Shown: positions 45,551-49,176 of the stretch, piece by piece
How positions within the stretch are numbered: the first letter of the stretch is position 1
Layout: each line of letters starts with the position of its first letter
Virus record (IMG/VR): IMGVR_UViG_3300036652_000308
Location: 1 to 49,176 of that record
Strand: one strand, 5' to 3'
Origin: a virus
Length of the DNA: 49,176 nucleotides
Translations under genes and position numbers: made by a program
The notes under the pieces: generated by a model
The model's database searches: none
Told to the model about the DNA's origin: nothing
The model's input: the letters and a program-made list of their open reading frames with translations, nothing else

Positions 45551-46191
45551 CCGCCGCTGTAACGCCACTGGAAGCGCGCTGTGAGGTGTGCTTGGGAACC
45601 GGTAGCAAAGAGCGCGACCTGTACTCGGCGCTGGATTGCACGGCGTGTGAAGCCGCTACCGAGCGCGTGGCTTTGATGCGTGCCCTTAAAGGCACGGAAG
45701 ACCTGCGAAACGTAGGCGCTTTGACGTGGCGCGCCTACCAGCTTGGCAAGGCTGCTGCCGCCCCTGTGGTGCCTGTAGCAGCACAGCCAGTAGCTTACAT
45801 GCAGCGCCACATTAAAGTGTGGATGCGCATTGGTGGCTTCCAGCGCGAAAGTGCATGGCATCCTGTCACCCGGGAAGAGGCAGAAGGCAACATGGAAAAC
45901 ATGCGGCGCGGCCACCTTCTTCCGGGCCAGTTCGAGTTTCAGCCGCTCTACGCCGCCCCTTCACTCGAAGCACAGCCAGCGGGGGAGGTGGACGATACCA
46001 AACGCCTCGATTTCATGCTGCAAAAGGATGCTTTCACGGTTCTGACAGTGCGCGATGGCACGATCAGGCAGTATCAGTTGATGAATCAAGACGAGGACGA
46101 GGATTTCCACGTATTGAGCGGCGAACATCGGTATTTCAACTCGCCACGCGAAGCAATCGACGCCGCTATGGCACAGGGAGATAAAGCATGA
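45547..46191 (+). CDS. Modular accessory protein, 214 aa
   Basis: The N-terminus has CEVCLGTGSKERDLYSALDC, a DnaJ-like zinc motif, followed by a helix (TWRAYQLGKA), an Ala/Pro/Val linker (AAAPVVPVAAQPVAYM), a WHPVTREEAEGNM segment, a second linker and a C-terminal module TKRLDFMLQKDAFT ... SPREAIDAAMAQ. The last module resembles the end of the protein at 16443. Typical Ead/Ea22-like mosaic without enzymatic motif. Confidence 0.62.
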   Translation: MTAAVTPLEARCEVCLGTGSKERDLYSALDCTACEAATERVALMRALKGTEDLRNVGALTWRAYQLGKAAAAPVVPVAAQPVAYMQRHIKVWMRIGGFQRESAWHPVTREEAEGNMENMRRGHLLPGQFEFQPLYAAPSLEAQPAGEVDDTKRLDFMLQKDAFTVLTVRDGTIRQYQLMNQDEDEDFHVLSGEHRYFNSPREAIDAAMAQGDKA

Positions 46192-46928
46192 AAGACTACA
46201 AAGAGACAATGCAACAAGGTCGAGAATTTATCGCTGCCAATCTCGCGCAATGCTGCAAAGAAGAACTGGAGTGGCAGAATACTGCGCTGCTCTGCAATGG
46301 CAAGCTACGCGAAGCTGCGGCAATCTTCAACACCGTCGATGCTACGCATTGCATGCCTATCGCTCAGTCGGAGGTGGCACGGCAGGCTATGGCCCTCGCT
46401 GCATCCGGTGGCAATGCTGCGCCAGGGCTGACGATCGAGAAGATCAACGAACTGGCCGCGAAGCATATCCAGGACATTTGCGGCGTCGGCCGGCCACCTG
46501 CGCCGATGGGCGAGGATCACGAATTCGTCATCCTGTGCCGCGCCATCGAAGCTGCATCCGCTCCTAACGCGGCTCTGGTGGCGGCACTGGAAGAGTTGGC
46601 CTTGCTGATGAGCGATGTGATTCGCGGAGAGTACGAGCCTGATTCGTTCACTCTGCAACCAGCCGTGCATGCGTTGGCCGCTGTTGGCATCGAGTTCCAC
46701 GATGATGACTACTTGCTGACGAAGCGCGAAAGCTGCAAGGTGGTACCGCTTCACCCTACCTCTTCCATGCTCAAGGCAATGGCCGAAAGCCGCGCAAGCG
46801 ATGATGAAGGCGAGTACCCGGCAATGCTCGACCTTATGGATTTCAGCGGCGAAAACAAAACGCACACCGCATTGCGGGCTGCTTATGTTGCTGCTCTTTC
46901 CGCTGCTGGGCAAGAGGTGGGGAAATGA
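46188..46928 (+). CDS. Modular accessory protein, 246 aa
   Basis: Helical MKDYKETMQQGREFIAANLA, then EKINELAAKHIQDICGVGRP, EDHEFVILCRAIEAASAPNA and LVAALEELALLMSDVIRGEY, with Ala-rich joints. Organisation resembles Ead/Ea22-like proteins. ATGA overlaps at both ends. Function unknown. Confidence 0.6.
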   Translation: MKDYKETMQQGREFIAANLAQCCKEELEWQNTALLCNGKLREAAAIFNTVDATHCMPIAQSEVARQAMALAASGGNAAPGLTIEKINELAAKHIQDICGVGRPPAPMGEDHEFVILCRAIEAASAPNAALVAALEELALLMSDVIRGEYEPDSFTLQPAVHALAAVGIEFHDDDYLLTKRESCKVVPLHPTSSMLKAMAESRASDDEGEYPAMLDLMDFSGENKTHTALRAAYVAALSAAGQEVGK

Positions 46929-47215
46929 GTCATCAAGAATACTGCGCCGGCCTGGATGAGGACCAGCTTCAAAACCTCATCGAGCACGCGCAATGTCGCA
47001 TCAAATCCATCCAGTCCGAAGGCTGGGTTTTTGTGTGGGTAGTGGCCGACTACTGCAACCGCGCCTGGTATCCGATTGACCAGCACGAAAAGGCGCTGGA
47101 CAAGATGATTGAGCTGGCTCGCGCCGAGGCAAAGCCTGATCGCGGCTGCGAGTGGAGCATTGATCGCATCCGCATGCGCCCCAGCGAAGCCGATGAACTA
47201 TTCAAGGGGAACTGA
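46925..47215 (+). CDS. Hypothetical protein, 96 aa
   Basis: MSHQEYCAGLDEDQLQNLIE, then AQCRIKSIQSEGWVFVWVVA and YCNRAWYPIDQHEKALDKMI. This order is common in small proteins of phage accessory operons. Last substantial gene before the convergent terminator. Confidence 0.62.
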   Translation: MSHQEYCAGLDEDQLQNLIEHAQCRIKSIQSEGWVFVWVVADYCNRAWYPIDQHEKALDKMIELARAEAKPDRGCEWSIDRIRMRPSEADELFKGN

Positions 47216-47216
47216 G

Positions 47217-47252
47217 ATGACCACCCACAAATCGCCGCAAGAGGTGGCATAA
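47217..47252 (+). CDS. Possible 11-aa leader-like peptide
   Basis: ATG 47217, one base after the previous stop codon, encodes MTTHKSPQEVA then TAA. It directly precedes the terminator. Too short to judge. Confidence 0.2.
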   Translation: MTTHKSPQEVA

Positions 47253-47281
47253 AAAAAGCCCGGTTGATTCCGGGCTTTTTC
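47253..47281. terminator. Bidirectional terminator between accessory and tail genes
   Basis: GCCCGG (47258-47263) pairs with CCGGGC (47270-47275) over six bases, with A5 before and T5 after, giving T runs on both strands. It ends the plus accessory operon and the tail gene coming from the right. Confidence 0.88.
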
Positions 47282-47282
47282 T

Positions 47283-49176
47283 TTAGTTGTTGATTGGGTA
47301 AAGGTCGGCAACAAAGGCTGAACCAGCTTTCGGCGTCGTTCCTGCCCCCTTCCCTAGAACGGTTACGTTCTCAACGAATGCGCTGCGTGTTTTCAAGTCT
47401 TGTAAATTCGGGTACGTGAAAGCGTTTGGCGCATCGCCGTGCAGGTTGCTGTAGTTTGCGGATAGCGAAACGCGATCATCCACTACCACAAGGTTGTGCG
47501 TGTTGGCCGAGAGGTCAACCACCATAGCACCATATTTGCAAAGCGCTGCAAGGACCGCCAGATACTCATAGCTGCTGATCTTTGCCGTAGGCGCTTGCGT
47601 ACGCCGCCACGTAAATTCGGCCTTGAGTGACGCCACCGTAAAGCGTGGATCAGTGGAGTACGTCCCTGACATTGGGGTGCAGCCAGAATAATTGGTGGTG
47701 TAGCTGTTGTCTACGCTGGTTCCTGGGTACGTCCAAATCGAGTTGCGCCCGCTGTCAGGAAATGCCTGCGCCACGGTTGTTATCGTTGGATCGCCGGCCA
47801 AGGATATTACGTTCAGGATGCAGCCGGTGCCTGCACCGTTCGTCGTGGTAGTGATATTTGCGCCATCGTCTGGTGGTACTCGATACTGACCTACACTAGC
47901 AACCAAAACCGAAGTTACAGCTCCATTTGCTCCGATGGTCGCAACCTCAAAGCGCGCCGGCACTTCAAAGGTTCCCGGCGTGGCGTATAGAATATTCCCC
48001 ACCGCATAGCCACTACCGCCATTCTGAATTGATGGGGTGTGCTTTTCAAACTGGGAAATGTAGCTCTTGTAGTTTATGCGCACCCCCGGCACCGCCGGGT
48101 CAGGGCAGTAGTCATACGACTTCAATTGCGCGCCGCCATAGACCATAGCCAAGCCATGCGGAATCGCATTCATGGCCTGATCAATCTTCGCAGATATCGT
48201 CGCGGGAGATTCTCCGGTCGTGCTGCTATCCGGGATATCGAGCCACTCTTCATAGCGCACGATGCCGCCAATCAAGCCGCCGCCCCACGCACGAGTGCCG
48301 TAAGATATTCCATCAAAACTGTTGTTGAAATTCAGGAACTCAGGCCGGTCAAGAATATATGGGATCGATGGGCCATTAGCATCCGTGACGACAGCCCGCG
48401 TGCAGCTTATCGCAAGGGTCGTCGGGTTGAACACCGCCTTGAACATTTCCACATCATAGCGCCCGTCCGCAGTTCGGATGCAAATGTTCTGGTCAGCATT
48501 GTTTCGATTGTTGATATATGCCGCGTCAACATAGCTTGGGATGTTCATTTTCCAAGTCGCATTGGTGAATTGCTCACCACCAGCTGCCTGTGCATCTGTA
48601 ACGCTGAACAGCCACCCATTAGGTGCCACCACACGCGCTGCCGTGCATGAGCGCACAGGGTCAGTGACGGACGACGGAACTACGGGGAATGAATTAGGAA
48701 AGGCAACCGCCTTGTTCTCACCTCCCCTGGTCACGCCGGTCAATGGGTTGACCGTGATAGAGTTTGCCTGCTGGCCCATGTGTGCGCAAAACGTCTCGGC
48801 ATTCGGGTAAAAGATCACTGCGTTCGTTGCGCCGAATTGGTTTTTACCGATCTGCGAAAGGTTCGCCACAAGCGGCTTTTCCATTGTGATCTGAGTTGCA
48901 CTGTCAATCGTCTTGATTTTGTTACCCACGCCAAAGATATCACGCGTTGTTCCTGCGTTAATCCCATTTGCAGCGAAGATTGTTGCAGCATCGCTCGTCT
49001 CGTAGGTGTACGAGATATTTCCTATCATGGGAATCATGCCAACTTTTAAATTCGCGGTTCGAGCCACCGTTACTACCGCTGAATTGGCGGTGCCTACTGC
49101 GTTGACAGTACCAGTGGTAGTTGCCAAATCATGGCAAAAACCAACGCCAGGAACAACAGCATTGCTCAACATTTTT
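47283..49176 (-). CDS. Tail fibre/tail protein, C-terminal part (starts at 1001)
   Basis: Open from the right window edge to the stop at 47283. Joined over the circle it forms the last two thirds of the 921-aa protein that starts at 1001. The ATG at 49172 is internal and not the real start. Regions such as SGYAVGNILYATPGTFEVPA, NGAVTSVLVASVGQYRVPPD and GGAQLKSYDYCPDPAVPGVR resemble repeat domains of large phage tail proteins. Rich in Gly, Ser, Thr and Asn, no catalytic motif seen. Probably a receptor-binding or distal tail protein. Confidence 0.8.
   Translation of the reverse strand, partial: KMLSNAVVPGVGFCHDLATTTGTVNAVGTANSAVVTVARTANLKVGMIPMIGNISYTYETSDAATIFAANGINAGTTRDIFGVGNKIKTIDSATQITMEKPLVANLSQIGKNQFGATNAVIFYPNAETFCAHMGQQANSITVNPLTGVTRGGENKAVAFPNSFPVVPSSVTDPVRSCTAARVVAPNGWLFSVTDAQAAGGEQFTNATWKMNIPSYVDAAYINNRNNADQNICIRTADGRYDVEMFKAVFNPTTLAISCTRAVVTDANGPSIPYILDRPEFLNFNNSFDGISYGTRAWGGGLIGGIVRYEEWLDIPDSSTTGESPATISAKIDQAMNAIPHGLAMVYGGAQLKSYDYCPDPAVPGVRINYKSYISQFEKHTPSIQNGGSGYAVGNILYATPGTFEVPARFEVATIGANGAVTSVLVASVGQYRVPPDDGANITTTTNGAGTGCILNVISLAGDPTITTVAQAFPDSGRNSIWTYPGTSVDNSYTTNYSGCTPMSGTYSTDPRFTVASLKAEFTWRRTQAPTAKISSYEYLAVLAALCKYGAMVVDLSANTHNLVVVDDRVSLSANYSNLHGDAPNAFTYPNLQDLKTRSAFVENVTVLGKGAGTTPKAGSAFVADLYPINN
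49048..49173. repeat. Right copy of terminal direct repeat (assembly overlap)
   Basis: Exact copy of 1-126. The last three bases of the window (TTT) do not match positions 127-129 (GGG) and are probably an end artefact. Unique genome length is then 49047 bp. Confidence 0.9.

Noticed and set aside
49048-49176. True direct terminal repeats of a linear genome
   Set aside because: The repeat is short, lies within a gene that closes in frame over the junction, and the right end has three unmatched bases.

Overview
This window is an essentially complete genome of a contractile-tailed dsDNA phage, about 49.05 kb. It is closed as a circle: positions 1-126 recur at 49048-49173, and one long tail gene runs off the right end and back in at the left with its frame intact (1001 + 1765 nt = 922 codons). 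The host is probably a Gram-negative bacterium: there is a nested Rz/Rz1 spanin pair, a SAR-type lysozyme and sigma70-like promoters. A Burkholderiales-type host is a guess from general gene flavour, not something the sequence proves.

Layout. 1-2985 and 47283-49176 (minus) hold tail fibre genes. 3104-6535 (minus) is the replication module: ParB-like protein, DUF1376-type initiator with a heptameric repeat array, DnaC-type loader and small DNA-binding proteins. 6711-11653 (minus) is an early/accessory block of short overlapping genes with NinG, a broken HNH endonuclease and, at its head, a repressor with two HTH modules. From a divergent promoter pair at 11.7 kb, 11794-18143 (plus) carries a structured leader, tRNA-Arg, the recombination genes (Erf-type annealing protein, PD-(D/E)XK exonuclease, NinB) and small proteins including a prepilin-like peptide. 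18163-20095 (minus) is the lysis cassette. 20195-40559 (minus) is the late block in the usual order, read backwards from small and large terminase through portal, Mu F-like protein, protease/scaffold, capsid, neck genes, sheath, tube, chaperones, tape measure and baseplate to a tailspike. 41676-44091 (minus) and 44252-47252 (plus) are two accessory operons.

The most unusual element is the 1.1 kb gene-free stretch at 40560-41675. On the minus strand it is framed by a promoter at 41645-41673 and an intrinsic terminator at 40620-40647. It is rich in helices, including one of 16 bp, and it contains three odd tRNA-like sequences in its middle. I read it as a single ornate non-coding RNA of about 1 kb, comparable in size, phage setting and tRNA association with the GOLLD/ROOL class; membership of a known family could not be tested.

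A second theme is a shared promoter design (TTGCGT, 17 bp, CATAGT or close variants, often with TGG just before the -10) in front of at least four separate early or accessory units and, more loosely, three more including the large RNA. This suggests a phage-wide early regulon. A CI-like repressor is present but no integrase, transposase or protelomerase was found, so the lifestyle (non-integrating prophage, phage-plasmid or degenerate temperate phage) is open.
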